Shown: positions 1 through 8,988 of the stretch, in pieces
How the letters are laid out: each line of letters opens with the position of its first letter
Numbering within the stretch: position 1 is the first letter of the stretch
NCBI GenBank assembly: GCA_022826925.1
Contig: JAJDTX010000106.1
Location: 1 to 58,090, forward strand
Origin: Bryobacterales bacterium
Lineage (GTDB): Bacteria > Acidobacteriota > Terriglobia > Bryobacterales > UBA6623
Reading direction: 5' to 3'
DNA length: 58,090 nt
Translations under genes and position numbers: made by a program
The notes under the pieces: generated by a model
The model's input: the letters and a program-made list of their open reading frames with translations, nothing else
Told to the model about the DNA's origin: nothing
Databases searched by the model: none

Positions 1-72
1 GGGGGCTTGGGGCAGTTGGTCCGGTGCGAGGAACATCGGGATCTGTCCGGGTTTGCGGGTACCCATCGCCAT
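1..72 (-). CDS. Transposase N-terminus (partial)
   Basis: Reading the minus strand from 72 gives 24 uninterrupted codons, MAMGTRKPGQIPMF followed by LAPDQLPQAP, running off the window edge. The pattern M-G-x-R-x-x-G-Q-x-P-M-F/W followed by a Leu-Pro spacing is what I recall for N-termini of IS1182-like DDE transposases, in front of a GHPFY motif that would lie outside the window. The start could be either ATG at 72 or at 66. Only the N-terminus is visible, so family assignment rests on a short match. Confidence 0.55.
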   Translation of the reverse strand, partial: MAMGTRKPGQIPMFLAPDQLPQAP

Positions 73-142
73 GACTACGATTTTATCGAAGTCTGATCGG
101 GATTTGTTGGGATTTCAGTCGACTTTTGCCACAGGCTGTTAG
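1..142 (-). mobile_element. End of an insertion sequence (IS1182-like), truncated by window edge
   Basis: The minus strand carries the first codons of a transposase (next entry). Between that start and about position 142 lies a non-coding IS-end-like stretch. The segment at 121-142 (gacttttgccacaggctgtt, then ag) resembles the terminal region of many IS1182-type elements. The outer boundary near 142 is inferred. The rest of the element lies outside the window, so the second inverted repeat and the target duplication cannot be checked. Confidence 0.5.
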
Positions 143-495
143 GGCTCAGCGGGCGTGGCAGAGTGCCTGCGCGCAGAGGTCTGCGTTGCCGTAATCGCCG
201 ACGAACGGAGTCGGCTGAAACCTTCCTGGAACTACAGCTGGTGCTTGGGCAGCTAGGGGGATTGGTGTAGCAATCGCCGGGCTGTATTGTGGCGGACGCA
301 TAGATTGTGCATGAAGCGAAGTCGCATCAGCGATGCTGGTGAATCAGGTTGTCATGCAAAGCCTGAGCGATGCTGCGCTCCGAGCGTCGCCGCCGGATTG
401 ACGAAACGGGCAGGCAGATCTGACGAACCGGATGTCGGCTGGCCTTGGATGCTGATAGTGGGGAATCAGGATCAAGAGTGAGGAGGAAACCAACG
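143..495. other. Gene-free stretch between IS end and orphan antitoxin
   Basis: I see no convincing coding frame. The only open frame (287-481, plus) has random-looking composition and matches nothing I know. The downstream gene is an antitoxin of a type normally preceded by its RelE/HigB toxin, so a toxin may once have lain here and been lost with the IS insertion. No recognisable toxin residue remains. Confidence 0.4.
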
Positions 496-810
496 ATGTC
501 TCAGAGAACTCGGGTGGGACTTGAGGCGGAAGCCGCGTTGGGCGAGGTTCTTTCCCATGTTCGCGGTGAAGACACTCTTCCTTGCCGGACAGTCGACGAT
601 CCCGCCGCGAAGAACATCTTGGCGCTGCGCAAGCGCATGAAACTGAGCCGTCAGGCCTTCGCCAACCGCTTTGGTCTCGACGCCCGTGCAGTGCAGGATT
701 GGGAACAGGGCCGGCGCGTCCCAGATAGGGCGGCGCGTGTCCTGCTGACCGTCATCGAGCATGACCCCGAGGCGGTTGTGCGCGCCCTTGCGGTTGACCG
801 AATGAAGTAA
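496..810 (+). CDS. XRE/HigA-type HTH antitoxin (orphan)
   Basis: A protein of 104 residues. The N-terminal part ([19 protein letters not shown]) resembles the NadS/HigA antitoxin group, and an XRE helix-turn-helix occupies about residues 41-75 ([20 protein letters not shown], then a W-E-Q-G-R-R turn). A C-terminal helix follows ([17 protein letters not shown]). The ATG at 496 is chosen because AGGAGG sits at 481-486. In this group the toxin gene usually lies immediately upstream, but none is found there. The protein probably binds DNA as an autorepressor. It is either a toxin-less remnant or a solitary regulator. Confidence 0.75.
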   Translation: MSQRTRVGLEAEAALGEVLSHVRGEDTLPCRTVDDPAAKNILALRKRMKLSRQAFANRFGLDARAVQDWEQGRRVPDRAARVLLTVIEHDPEAVVRALAVDRMK

Positions 811-921
811 GTCCCAGTTCAGGCCTACAAGATCCAGGCTGTCTCGATAGGATTTTGTGCGCCCGCTCCCGGGCTACCGCTTCGCCGGAGGATATCGCTA
901 CACTGTTGACGGAGGGCAACC

Positions 922-1863
922 ATGGATCGGATCACACGCAGAGACCTCGGCAAGACCGCCGCAATTGCCGGAGCGCTCGCATCAGGGGTGGGAGCCCAAG
1001 CCGCTCAGGTCGGCAAGCGCCAGTTGGGAAAGACCGGCCTTGAGGTCGGCGTTCTCGGCATCGGTACGTCACCTCTCGGGGCGAAGGGCGTGTCCCAAAA
1101 CGAGGTGAACAACGTCATCGCGGCTGCGGCCGATTACGGCGTGAACTACCTTGACACCGCGCCCATCTACAACCAAGCGGAACGTCGCCTCGGCCCGGCC
1201 CTGAAGGGAAAGCGCGACAAGTTCGTGCTGGTCACGAAGGTCGAAGCGACATCCAAGCAGGATGCTACCTGGCAGGTCAAGGAGAGCCTGCAAAAGACCC
1301 GCGCGGAGTACTTCGACCTAGTGCACGTGCACAACGTAGGACGTACCGACAGATTTCCGAGTTTGGACATCCTGCTAGGCGACGATGGTGCCTTGGCAGG
1401 CTTGGAGGATCTCAAGCGGCAGGGCCTGATCAAACACGTCGGCATGACGTGTCACCTGCGGCCGCGCCGCGCCCTGCCGATACTGCGGTCGGGTCGCGTC
1501 GAAGTCGTCATGGCCGCAGTCAACTGCATCGACCGGCATATCTACGACTTCGAGGGCACGGTCTTCTCCGAGGCAGCCGAGCGAGGCGTAGGGATCGTAG
1601 CGATGAAGATCTTGGGCGGGACACAAGGAGATGGAGCGATCCTTTCCGATGAGCCGCACTACGGACGCTCCGTCCGCTACGCGCTTGGGATTCCCGGCCT
1701 GTCGGTGGCGATCATGGTCATGAAGTCGGTGGCCGAACTCGACAAGGCCGTCGCGACGGCCAACGCCTTCAAGCCACTCGAAGGGGCCGAACTCAGCGAA
1801 GCCATGGCGGAAGGCAAGCGGAGGGCGGCCGAACTCGGCGAACACCGCGGGCCCGTGGTCTGA
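922..1863 (+). CDS. Tat-exported aldo/keto reductase
   Basis: A protein of 313 residues. It opens with a twin-arginine signal (ITRRDLGKTAAIAGALASG, cleavage likely after about residue 28) followed by a complete AKR domain. The catalytic tetrad is recognisable: Asp78 and Tyr83 in YLDTAPIYN, Lys106 in LVTKVE and His137 in LVHVHNV. AKR enzymes reduce carbonyls with NADPH, and Tat export would permit transport of a folded, cofactor-loaded protein. GGAGG precedes the ATG by about 6 nt. It lies alone between TA loci. The substrate is unknown, and the C-terminus (EHRGPVV) is shorter than in canonical 320-350-residue AKRs once the signal is removed. Confidence 0.88.
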   Translation: MDRITRRDLGKTAAIAGALASGVGAQAAQVGKRQLGKTGLEVGVLGIGTSPLGAKGVSQNEVNNVIAAAADYGVNYLDTAPIYNQAERRLGPALKGKRDKFVLVTKVEATSKQDATWQVKESLQKTRAEYFDLVHVHNVGRTDRFPSLDILLGDDGALAGLEDLKRQGLIKHVGMTCHLRPRRALPILRSGRVEVVMAAVNCIDRHIYDFEGTVFSEAAERGVGIVAMKILGGTQGDGAILSDEPHYGRSVRYALGIPGLSVAIMVMKSVAELDKAVATANAFKPLEGAELSEAMAEGKRRAAELGEHRGPVV

Positions 1864-2155
1864 GGCAGCGCCTCACAGCAGGGCGGGGGGGGCTAGGCGG
1901 CTTCCCGGAAGTCTGTTCCTGATTTCTCAGGTACAACGACTCAGGCTCGATTCGCCCTGAATTGACCACGGGCGTCACCGTCACCTTGACGGGATTGAAC
2001 ATGTACACCATCACGTCCAGCAATACGCGGGCGTGGTTGGAAACGCGTGCTCCAAGCCAACGCTGACGTCGGAACATCCCACTCTAGGAAGGCACTCTGG
2101 GTCACGTGGCCGGGCCACACCAGCAAGGCCTATCTCGTCCCCTGAAGGGCCTTCG
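1864..2155. other. Intergenic stretch, no gene recognised
   Basis: The region between the stop of the aldo/keto reductase and the convergent antitoxin contains only short overlapping frames with no family resemblance. A G-run lies at about 1884-1890. I see no strong hairpin with a T tract, so no terminator is called. Confidence 0.4.
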
Positions 2156-2449
2156 TCACTGCTGCCACGCGACGCGAAGCTGAAGGCCCAACGCACGGGT
2201 GATCCGCATGACAGTCGCGAAAGTCGGGTTGCCTTCCGCCGACAACGCCTTGTAGAGTCCCTCACGGCTCATGCCCGTCTCGCGCGCGAGAGCAGCCATG
2301 TTCCCTGCGCGCGCCAAGTCGTTCAGAGCGGCGCGGATCAGGCTGCCGTCGCCCGGATCCTCGTCGGCGCATGCCTGTAAGTAGAGCTGCGCGTCGTCGC
2401 GTGTCCGCAGGTGCTCGGCGGCGTCCCATTTGCTGAACTTCTCGGTCAT
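2156..2449 (-). CDS. HigA-type antitoxin of addiction module
   Basis: A protein of 97 residues starting MTEKFSKWDAAEHL and ending in an HTH (NMAALARETGMSREGLYKAL, then GNPTFATVMRITRALGL). This is the layout of the putative addiction module antidote family (TIGR02684/COG3636). The ATG at 2449 overlaps the TGA of the upstream toxin (2446-2448) as ATGA, and GGAG lies 6 nt before it. An in-frame ATG at 2461 is less well placed. The antitoxin should neutralise the upstream RelE-fold protein and repress the operon through the palindrome at 2752-2771. Confidence 0.88.
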   Translation of the reverse strand: MTEKFSKWDAAEHLRTRDDAQLYLQACADEDPGDGSLIRAALNDLARAGNMAALARETGMSREGLYKALSAEGNPTFATVMRITRALGLQLRVAWQQ

Positions 2450-2742
2450 CTCTGTCTCCATTCCCTAGCCAGCCGCCCGGCGCGCTCGATGTCTCGCTGC
2501 TGGCTTCCTTTGTCACCGCCGCACAACACGACGACGGCGTCTCCATCGCGCAGGCAGTAGAGTCGATAGCCGGCCCCGTGGTGCACACGCATCTCGAACA
2601 GGCCGTTGCCCACTGCTCTGGCATCCCCCTCGTTACCGAGGGAGACGTTGCGGAGGCGCGCGTTGATCCGCGCTACCGCGGCACGATCCCTCAGGCCACG
2701 GATCCAGCGCCTGAACGTCGCGCTTTCGATCACGTCGGCCAT
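2446..2742 (-). CDS. RelE/HigB-family addiction module toxin
   Basis: A protein of 98 residues, beginning MADVIESATFRRWIRGLRDR, with the core pattern of the putative addiction module killer family (TIGR02683/COG3657): a central G-N-G-L-F-E-M-R block, G-x-G-Y-R-L-Y-C and VVLCGGDKGSQQRDIERA. These proteins have a RelE/ParE fold and usually cleave mRNA at the ribosome. Toxin-first order with the antitoxin overlapping by ATGA is typical for this family. No Shine-Dalgarno is visible. A -10-like element ends about 8 nt before the start, so the transcript may be leaderless. Confidence 0.88.
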   Translation of the reverse strand: MADVIESATFRRWIRGLRDRAAVARINARLRNVSLGNEGDARAVGNGLFEMRVHHGAGYRLYCLRDGDAVVVLCGGDKGSQQRDIERAGRLAREWRQR

Positions 2743-2751
2743 TGACTTCGA

Positions 2752-2771
2752 GTGTAAACCATGGTTAACAC
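2752..2771 (-). promoter_or_regulatory. Palindromic operator and promoter of the HigBA-type module
   Basis: GTGTAAACCATGGTTAACAC is a 20-bp palindrome with 9 of 10 pairs matched. It ends 9 bp before the toxin start codon at 2742. On the minus strand it overlaps a candidate promoter, CTGACT, 18-bp spacer, TACACT (the -10 on plus-strand positions 2751-2756). Placement over the core promoter is what is expected for autorepression by the HTH antitoxin. The palindrome is seen; the binding is inferred. Confidence 0.6.
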
Positions 2772-3020
2772 CACAGTCAGCGACTGCTGTCCTCTGAAGA
2801 TGGCGAACCGCGGAACTCCAGCCAGGCTCTCTGATGCGCAGCGCGGCTGTCGGACGTGGTACAGGCCGACTCGGAGGGGCATCTGACCAGCGAAGCCGGT
2901 GCCGTGCCTAGCCTGCGCCGCCGGGCGCACTCAGCCGCCGCCCTACCTCGTTCTAACTGTGGTTGGGACGGCTGGGTAATCAGGAGAATCTCTGCGATCG
3001 CAAGCCGCGCTGCGGCCGAG

Positions 3021-3509
3021 CTACATCTTGTACTCGCCGAGATCCTCTTCGCCGAGATTCTCGAGCCACTTGCGGAGTTCTTCGCTGTTTGCCTTCTCGT
3101 TGAGCGTGGGCGAGAGCTTCGAGGAAGCGATCACGTCGTCCGTCACCCAGATCGGGCAGTCCAGCCGCAGTGCCAGCGCCAGCGCGTCGCTCGGGCGCGA
3201 GTCGATTCCGTAGAGCTGCCCGTCGCGTTCGACCCATAGCACTGCGAAGAAGGTGTCGTCCTTGAGTTCGGTCACCACGACTTTCCGCAAGTGGGCGTCG
3301 AAGCCGAGCAGGATATTGCGCACCAAGTCGTGCGTCATCGGCCGGGGTGTGGCGACCTTCTCGATCTCCAAGGCGATGGCGTTGGCTTCGTACACGCCGA
3401 TCCAGATCGGCAGCACGGTCTCGTTCTCGAGATCCTTGAGCACCACGATGGGCATGTTGGTGATGGGATCCATCATCAGGCCGCAGATTCGCATCTCGAT
3501 TTCACGCAT
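3021..3509 (-). CDS. Bifunctional nuclease domain protein (DUF151)
   Basis: A protein of 162 residues, MREIEMRICGLMMDPITNMP onward, with hallmarks of the DUF151/BFN family: VVLKDLENETVLPIWIGVYE, ANAIALEIEKV, RPMTHDLVRN and the block R-P-S-D-A-L-A-L-A-L-R. Plant members have DNase and RNase activity, while bacterial members are largely uncharacterised. AAGGGGGA precedes the ATG at 3509; the open frame continues upstream but lies inside miaB in another frame. It starts 11 bp after the miaB stop and is surely co-transcribed. The acidic tail ends in a short WLENLGEEDLGEYKM. Confidence 0.9.
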   Translation of the reverse strand: MREIEMRICGLMMDPITNMPIVVLKDLENETVLPIWIGVYEANAIALEIEKVATPRPMTHDLVRNILLGFDAHLRKVVVTELKDDTFFAVLWVERDGQLYGIDSRPSDALALALRLDCPIWVTDDVIASSKLSPTLNEKANSEELRKWLENLGEEDLGEYKM

Positions 3510-3520
3510 CGCTTCCCCCT

Positions 3521-4882
3521 TTAGTTCAGAACGTGGAGCCCTTGGAACGCCGGCTGGGCCACGGCATCTGCCAACTCGCCCACTAGCGAGTTCGGCCCCG
3601 ACGCAGTCACGCGCACCTGGCAGTAGCTGCCGCGGAGGTCGCGCTCGCCAGCCAGCCCGGACGGATCCGTAAAGTTGAGCACTCGGTTCTGGGTCGTCCT
3701 GCCCACCCACTGCTCGAAACGCTCCTTGCGACCCTCTACGAGTGCTTCCTGCATCCCTCCGATGAGAGCGGTGTTGCGCCGGAGCTGGATGCGCCGCTGG
3801 CGCTCTTGGAGGACCAGCAGGCGACGGCTCTTTTCTTCTTCGGGAACCTGCGGCATCTCCGCTGCGGCAGTCCCCCGGCGCGGCGAGTACTTGAACGAGA
3901 AGACCGAAGCGTACTGAACCTCGTCGAGCAGGGAGAGGGTCTTTTCGAAATCCCGCTCGGTCTCGCCCGGAAATCCGACGATGATGTCCGTGCTCAGCTC
4001 GATCGTGCGAGCGGCGCCCTTGAGCATGTCGATGCAGCGCAAGTACTCATTCCGGCTGTAGGTTCGCTGCATGCCCCGCAAGACGTCGGTGGATCCTGAC
4101 TGGACCGGCAAGTGGACCCAGTCGCACAGCGACTCGTTGCGATCAATGGCCTGCACGATGTCGGGCGTGAAATCGGCCGGGTGCGATGTAGTGAATCGCA
4201 CCCGCCGGATGCGCGGCAGCCGGCCGATCTCGTCCAATAATTTCGCGAAGCTCCAGCCCGCGGGAGAGGGGTCCCGATAGCTGTTTACAGTCTGCCCGAG
4301 CAGCGTGATTTCGGTGTACCCGCGCGCTTCAAGATCTCTGGCTTCGCGCATCACCGATTCGCTGGCACGGCTTCGTTCCGGCCCGCGGGTGAAGGGCACG
4401 ACGCAGTAGGTGCATTCCTTGTCGCAGCCTTCGATGATCGTGATGTAGGCGCTGTACGGGCGGTCGCGCTCCACAGACGGGACGTCAAAGGTCTCGTCGG
4501 TGTCCAGCTCCAGCCCGGCGACCCGCGATTCGCCCGCCTCGACGCGGTCCAAGATCGCGGGCAGGGAGTTGTAACTGGCTGAGCCGCATACGAAATCGAC
4601 ATGCGGGGCGTGGTCGAAGATGTCCTCGCCGTTGTGCTGCGCCACGCAGCCCAGGACGCCAATCGTCTTGCCGCCGGCCTTGCGCTTGAGGCCCGCCAGC
4701 CGCGAGAAGACCTTCTGTTCGGCCTTGTCTCGAATGCTGCAGGTGTTGTAGAGCAGCATTCCGGCCTCGTCGGGAGCCGGTACCTGGGAATAGCCCCGCG
4801 TTTCCAGCATGCCGCGCACTTTCTCGCTGTCGTGCACGTTCATCTGACAGCCAAAGGTCTCGATGTAGAAGGTCTTCGGCAC
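3521..4882 (-). CDS. miaB: tRNA-2-methylthio-N6-isopentenyladenosine37 synthase MiaB
   Basis: A radical SAM methylthiotransferase that adds the 2-methylthio group to i6A37 of tRNA. Three N-terminal UPF0004 cysteines (C12 in FGCQMN, C48 in NTCSIRDKAE, C79 in GCVAQ) bind the auxiliary 4Fe-4S cluster. C153-x3-C157-x2-C160 (EGCDKECTYCVVPFTRG) binds the SAM cluster, and a TRAM domain ends the protein. GTG at 4882 gives 453 residues (MPKTFYIETFGCQMN), the usual length. The open frame extends another 87 codons upstream but that part is low-quality sequence running into the neighbouring gene. It is followed at 11 bp by the BFN gene. NTCSIRDKAEQK distinguishes it from RimO and MtaB. Confidence 0.93.
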   Translation of the reverse strand: MPKTFYIETFGCQMNVHDSEKVRGMLETRGYSQVPAPDEAGMLLYNTCSIRDKAEQKVFSRLAGLKRKAGGKTIGVLGCVAQHNGEDIFDHAPHVDFVCGSASYNSLPAILDRVEAGESRVAGLELDTDETFDVPSVERDRPYSAYITIIEGCDKECTYCVVPFTRGPERSRASESVMREARDLEARGYTEITLLGQTVNSYRDPSPAGWSFAKLLDEIGRLPRIRRVRFTTSHPADFTPDIVQAIDRNESLCDWVHLPVQSGSTDVLRGMQRTYSRNEYLRCIDMLKGAARTIELSTDIIVGFPGETERDFEKTLSLLDEVQYASVFSFKYSPRRGTAAAEMPQVPEEEKSRRLLVLQERQRRIQLRRNTALIGGMQEALVEGRKERFEQWVGRTTQNRVLNFTDPSGLAGERDLRGSYCQVRVTASGPNSLVGELADAVAQPAFQGLHVLN

Positions 4883-4991
4883 GATTCCAACCGCCAGCCA
4901 AACCGAAGTATCGGCCTGGCGGCTCAGGGCGGCAGCGCTTGAGCGGCTTAAGCGCAGTATAGCAACCGCACTGCGGCGCTCGGCCCGGGTC

Positions 4992-7900
4992 CTAGTGCAG
5001 GCGGCGCCAGCCGAGTGCGAACACTCCCAGCAGCAGGAAAACTGCCGCCAGGGCAGTCTGAGCGCTGACGCTGAGGGTCTCAGAGGTGCTCGGCCCCGCG
5101 TGTTCGACCAGCCTGCGGCCCTCCACGCGCGGGCTGGAGCCATCGCGGAGTTCTTCGCGCAGCGTCGAGATCAGGTCCGGCTCGGCCGACGCCGCGACCA
5201 ACAGCTCGACAAATTCTTCGAACGGACGGTTCTCTGTCGTGCGCGAGCTGCCCGACGCGCCGTGGCGCTCCAGCGAGCGGGCGTAGTCCAGCGCCAGCGA
5301 GCTGAGGGTCTCGGGCCCGGCGTTCCAATATCCCTTGCGCGCCGACTCGAGCATGACAGCCATCATTTCCTGGAAGGCGAATGGATTATTCGCGTCAAAC
5401 CACTGCGGCAGTTCCAAGCCCAGCGAGTCGTCCACGTAAATCTCGTGGACCTTCTGCCAGGCCTCGCTGCCGACCGCCGCTGGCTTGGTGACCTGCCAGC
5501 CGAACAGGTTGGTCGTCGTCTGAGCCATTTCCACGGCGCCGGAAAAGCCCTCGCTTTGCAGCGCTTCGATCCATTTGGGGTTCCAGAACTTGCCGCGCAG
5601 CCCCCGGACCAGCGCTTCCCGCACCGTCTCCACGCGTGGCTGGTGGGCGTCGCGCACGTCAGCCAGATAGGTTTCGGGCGCACTGCCGGTCGTGTCGCGC
5701 ACGGCCATGGTCATGCCCCCGAGGTATTCGAAGTAATGATCCAGTGTCAGGGCGCCGACCACATTCGTGGAGCGGCTCAGCGTGACGGCATCGGTGTGCT
5801 GCAGGTGCGTGCGGTAAGCGTCCGGCGCCACCCGGCCCCATTCGAAGCCTTCGGTGTAGACGGCTCCGGTCCTGGCCAGATACGCCTCCGTGAGTCCCTC
5901 AGACGATTCGAAACTGCCGCTGCGCTCGATAGAGGCGACTAGGCCAGTGCCGTAACCGCCCGCGGAGTTACTGAAGATGCGCGCCACAGCCAGCGTCTTG
6001 GCATCCTTGGCGGCCATGCCGGATCGCTTGAGTTCGCGCTCGGCCTCTTCGGCGTGCTCGGCGATGTAGTTCTCCCCGTCTTTCGCGCTTGCAGCCAGCC
6101 GAACAGCCTTGTCGAGAAGCTTCATCCGGTCTGGGAAGGTGTCTCGAAACAGCGACGCCGCTTGGATCACCACGTCCACGCGCGGGCGCCCCAGCTCGGC
6201 GCTGGGTATCAGATCCACGTCTTCCACCACGTTGTTGTGGTCCCAGATCGGGCGCACCCCGAGCAGGTGCATCACATGCGCCAAGTCCGTGCCGTGCTGG
6301 CGGATCAGTTCGGTGTTCCACAGCGTGAAACCGATCTTCCTGGGCCAGCGCCCAAGACGGTCGAATTCCGCTTCGAGCTGTGCGTCTGCGAGGTTGACGC
6401 CAATCTCCCATGCGGCTTTGGTCGGCACTTCCGCCGGATTGATTCCATGCAGATTCCGGCCGGTCGGCAGAGCCTGCGGATTGCGCACCGGATCGCCCCC
6501 ACCGCCGGGCGGCACGTAGGCCCCCGCCAGAGCGCCTAAGGTGTGGCTGATCTCATTGGGAGTTTGTGCAAGGGCTGCGCCGATCCGTTCGACTTCGGGG
6601 CCGAGCGCTCCTAGGGCTGGCACAGGTGAATCGCCGGCCAGGGCGCGGCGGACTGTGGCCTCGGCTCGCTCGCGGGCTTGAGCGAGGCAGACTGCATCCG
6701 TCTCGGGGCGGCATGGCGAACCTGCCAGAGCTTCCTTGCCGAGCATGGCCGTGACCATCGGCGCTAGCTCGTCTGGAGTGTTGGGCTGACCGTGCACGTG
6801 CAGCCCGAGCGGAATGCGGTCCTCGTTGATGAGGTGGATGTGGCTCGCGAGCCTCTCCACCTCCAAGTCGGTAGGGGCCGCACTTGCCCAGTCGGTCTCG
6901 ATGTCCCGGTCCATTTCAAGATCCGCGCCCATGGAGCGGACTTGTTCTCGCAGGCGTTCCTTGAGAGCTCCCGGCGCAGCATCCAGCAACTGCCGGGCGG
7001 CGCGGTAGAGAGCCGCGATCTCCGGCTCGCCCTTGGTGACTTCGGCGGCTTCCACCGGCGGAATCTGGTGGCTGACCGTCACCGCCGCCCCTCGGCGCTT
7101 CGCGATCAGGGCCTCGCCCACGTTGTCCATGACGTAGACGTAGAGGTTGGGCAGCGGGCCGATGGTGCGATCCGACCAGTCGTCGGCCAATTGACCGAGC
7201 GGGCGCCCTGGCAGGAACTCGTGCGTGCCGTGCGTGCCGTAGTTGAGGATGGCGTCGGCCTGCCAAACATCGCGCAGCCACCAATACACAGCTAGGTATT
7301 GATGGGGAGGCGGAACTTTGTCGTTGTGCTGGAGCCTGGCATCCATCTGAGCCCCGCGCACAGGCTGGGGCAGCACGACCACGTTGCCGTAATCAAGCTT
7401 GGGCACTACGAAATACTGCCGGCCCTCGCGTTCGACCGTCATCAGATCGCCCGGCGGCGGCCCGAAGGATTCGATCACTTCAGCCCGCATGGCTTCTGGC
7501 AGTCCCTCGAACCAATCCACGTAGCCGTCCACCGGGAGCAGCAGCACGCCCTCGCGTTCAGCCAAGCGGTCCAAGTCGCGTGGCCGTCCCGCACTCACGT
7601 TGCGGCCCTTGTCGAGCATCTCATCCAGCAGCGCCTGCTCGTCCGACGGTGTGTCGGAGATGGCATAGCCGTCTCGCTGCATCGCGGCTAGGAAGCGCAG
7701 CATGCTGCGCGGCACGTTGAGGCTGGCCGCGGTGATCCGCCCCTTGCCGATTCCCGACACGTAGAAGATCGCGACCTTCTTCTCGGCATTCGCAAGCTTG
7801 CGCAGGCGGACCCAGCGCCGGGCGCGCTGGACGAGCAAGTCGATGCGCTCGTCCCGAAACGCTTCGAAGCGGCGGCCGTACCATGCCGAATCCAAGCCCT

Positions 7901-8897
7901 CGATCAGGGTTGGCTGGATCGCTCCGTCCAGTTCGGGGACCATCGCGCCCATGATTAGGCCCGCGTCGCGGATGCCGGCGCGGGTTTTCTGGTACTCGCC
8001 GAACGACTCGCCCGTGAACAGCAGCGAGAGACCTCGCAAGATCGGCACGTCGAGTTTTTCTTCCAGTACTTCGACGCCTTGCTCCCCGAGCCACCAGCGC
8101 CCGTGCTTACGCGAGATCAATATGTCGGGCCGGTACTCCAGCGCGAAGGGAGCGGCTTGGGCGGTGCCGAATATGGCGGCGGTGTTGAAGCCGCCGTCTT
8201 CGAACGCCCGCACGATTGCATCGGTCGCTTCGTTCATGCCCAGCCGCCAGCCATCGGCAAAGTCGATCAGGGCCTTTGGGCCGCCCTGCCGGAAGCGTCC
8301 GGAGCGGGCATACCAGCCCTCGTAGTCTTCGGTTGTAGTGAAGAGGCTCGGAGATTCGGGATGGTAGTAGCCATCTTCCGGCGTGGGCTCCGGCGGGAGT
8401 ACTTCGGCGTCGTGGCCCGAGTAGCGAGCGGCCGATGTCTGCAACAGACGGGCCATGTTGGTCACGCCGCCGAACCGCCAGTAGTCGTCGATCCAGCGGT
8501 CTTCTTCCTCAAATTCCGCGTTCCCCACTCCCAGCCGGGCCGTGTCGTGGGCCGGCAGCACGATCACCTTGGATCCCGCCTCTCCGGCCTCTTGCAGGGC
8601 CCGGCGCACCGGGCGGCTCAGCGGATCGGAACGCCGGCCGCTGACGTAGATCACCTTGTAGCGGCTGAAGTCCGGCTGGCCCGCTTTCGGGCTGTCCAAC
8701 TTCTCCGGGCTCCAGTAGTGGTAGCGCACGCCGCTTTGGCTGGCGCTTTCCGCCAGCAAGAAGCGGTACATGCTGGGGAAGCCCAGGAACAGGATGTCGG
8801 GCCGGGCGTTGAGGTACACTCCGGCCGAGGCCAGGGCGGCGAACGCCAAGCCGAGCAGCCAAAGCGCTTTGCGCGATCTAGGGAGGGGCAGTGGCAT
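4992..8897 (-). CDS. Membrane-anchored CobN/HmuS-like chelatase
   Basis: A protein of 1301 residues of the CobN/magnesium chelatase H family. The diagnostic block NYGTHGTHEFLPGRPLGQL lies near residue 560. Other conserved parts are LLPVDGYVDWFEGLPEAMRA, LHVHGQPN, NLHGINPAEVPTKAAWEIG and SNSAGGYGTGL. Unlike cytoplasmic CobN it has an N-terminal hydrophobic segment (about 10-30, ALWLLGLAFAALASAGVYL) and a C-terminal transmembrane segment (about 1275-1295, TALAAVFLLLGVFALGWRR). The chelatase body is therefore probably extracytoplasmic. That topology recalls Bacteroidetes HmuS, a CobN-like protein of haem uptake loci implicated in removing iron from haem. No cobST/chlID partner is in the window. 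A CbiO-type ATPase lies 1.5 kb upstream on the same strand, separated by an oppositely oriented sulfatase. The substrate (cobalt, haem or another tetrapyrrole) cannot be told from the sequence. Confidence 0.85.
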   Translation of the reverse strand: MPLPLPRSRKALWLLGLAFAALASAGVYLNARPDILFLGFPSMYRFLLAESASQSGVRYHYWSPEKLDSPKAGQPDFSRYKVIYVSGRRSDPLSRPVRRALQEAGEAGSKVIVLPAHDTARLGVGNAEFEEEDRWIDDYWRFGGVTNMARLLQTSAARYSGHDAEVLPPEPTPEDGYYHPESPSLFTTTEDYEGWYARSGRFRQGGPKALIDFADGWRLGMNEATDAIVRAFEDGGFNTAAIFGTAQAAPFALEYRPDILISRKHGRWWLGEQGVEVLEEKLDVPILRGLSLLFTGESFGEYQKTRAGIRDAGLIMGAMVPELDGAIQPTLIEGLDSAWYGRRFEAFRDERIDLLVQRARRWVRLRKLANAEKKVAIFYVSGIGKGRITAASLNVPRSMLRFLAAMQRDGYAISDTPSDEQALLDEMLDKGRNVSAGRPRDLDRLAEREGVLLLPVDGYVDWFEGLPEAMRAEVIESFGPPPGDLMTVEREGRQYFVVPKLDYGNVVVLPQPVRGAQMDARLQHNDKVPPPHQYLAVYWWLRDVWQADAILNYGTHGTHEFLPGRPLGQLADDWSDRTIGPLPNLYVYVMDNVGEALIAKRRGAAVTVSHQIPPVEAAEVTKGEPEIAALYRAARQLLDAAPGALKERLREQVRSMGADLEMDRDIETDWASAAPTDLEVERLASHIHLINEDRIPLGLHVHGQPNTPDELAPMVTAMLGKEALAGSPCRPETDAVCLAQARERAEATVRRALAGDSPVPALGALGPEVERIGAALAQTPNEISHTLGALAGAYVPPGGGGDPVRNPQALPTGRNLHGINPAEVPTKAAWEIGVNLADAQLEAEFDRLGRWPRKIGFTLWNTELIRQHGTDLAHVMHLLGVRPIWDHNNVVEDVDLIPSAELGRPRVDVVIQAASLFRDTFPDRMKLLDKAVRLAASAKDGENYIAEHAEEAERELKRSGMAAKDAKTLAVARIFSNSAGGYGTGLVASIERSGSFESSEGLTEAYLARTGAVYTEGFEWGRVAPDAYRTHLQHTDAVTLSRSTNVVGALTLDHYFEYLGGMTMAVRDTTGSAPETYLADVRDAHQPRVETVREALVRGLRGKFWNPKWIEALQSEGFSGAVEMAQTTTNLFGWQVTKPAAVGSEAWQKVHEIYVDDSLGLELPQWFDANNPFAFQEMMAVMLESARKGYWNAGPETLSSLALDYARSLERHGASGSSRTTENRPFEEFVELLVAASAEPDLISTLREELRDGSSPRVEGRRLVEHAGPSTSETLSVSAQTALAAVFLLLGVFALGWRRLH

Positions 8898-8988
8898 AGG
8901 GCTCTGAGCGCGGAGCCCAGGAGGGACGCTGCCGAATCCCTTATTCTAGCGAGCGACCGGGCACTCTGGCCGATTCCAAACCTGAACC

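Noticed and set aside
8898..8988. Cobalamin riboswitch ahead of the CobN-like gene
   Set aside because: No B12-box sequence or room for the fold: only 91 bp separate the divergent starts.
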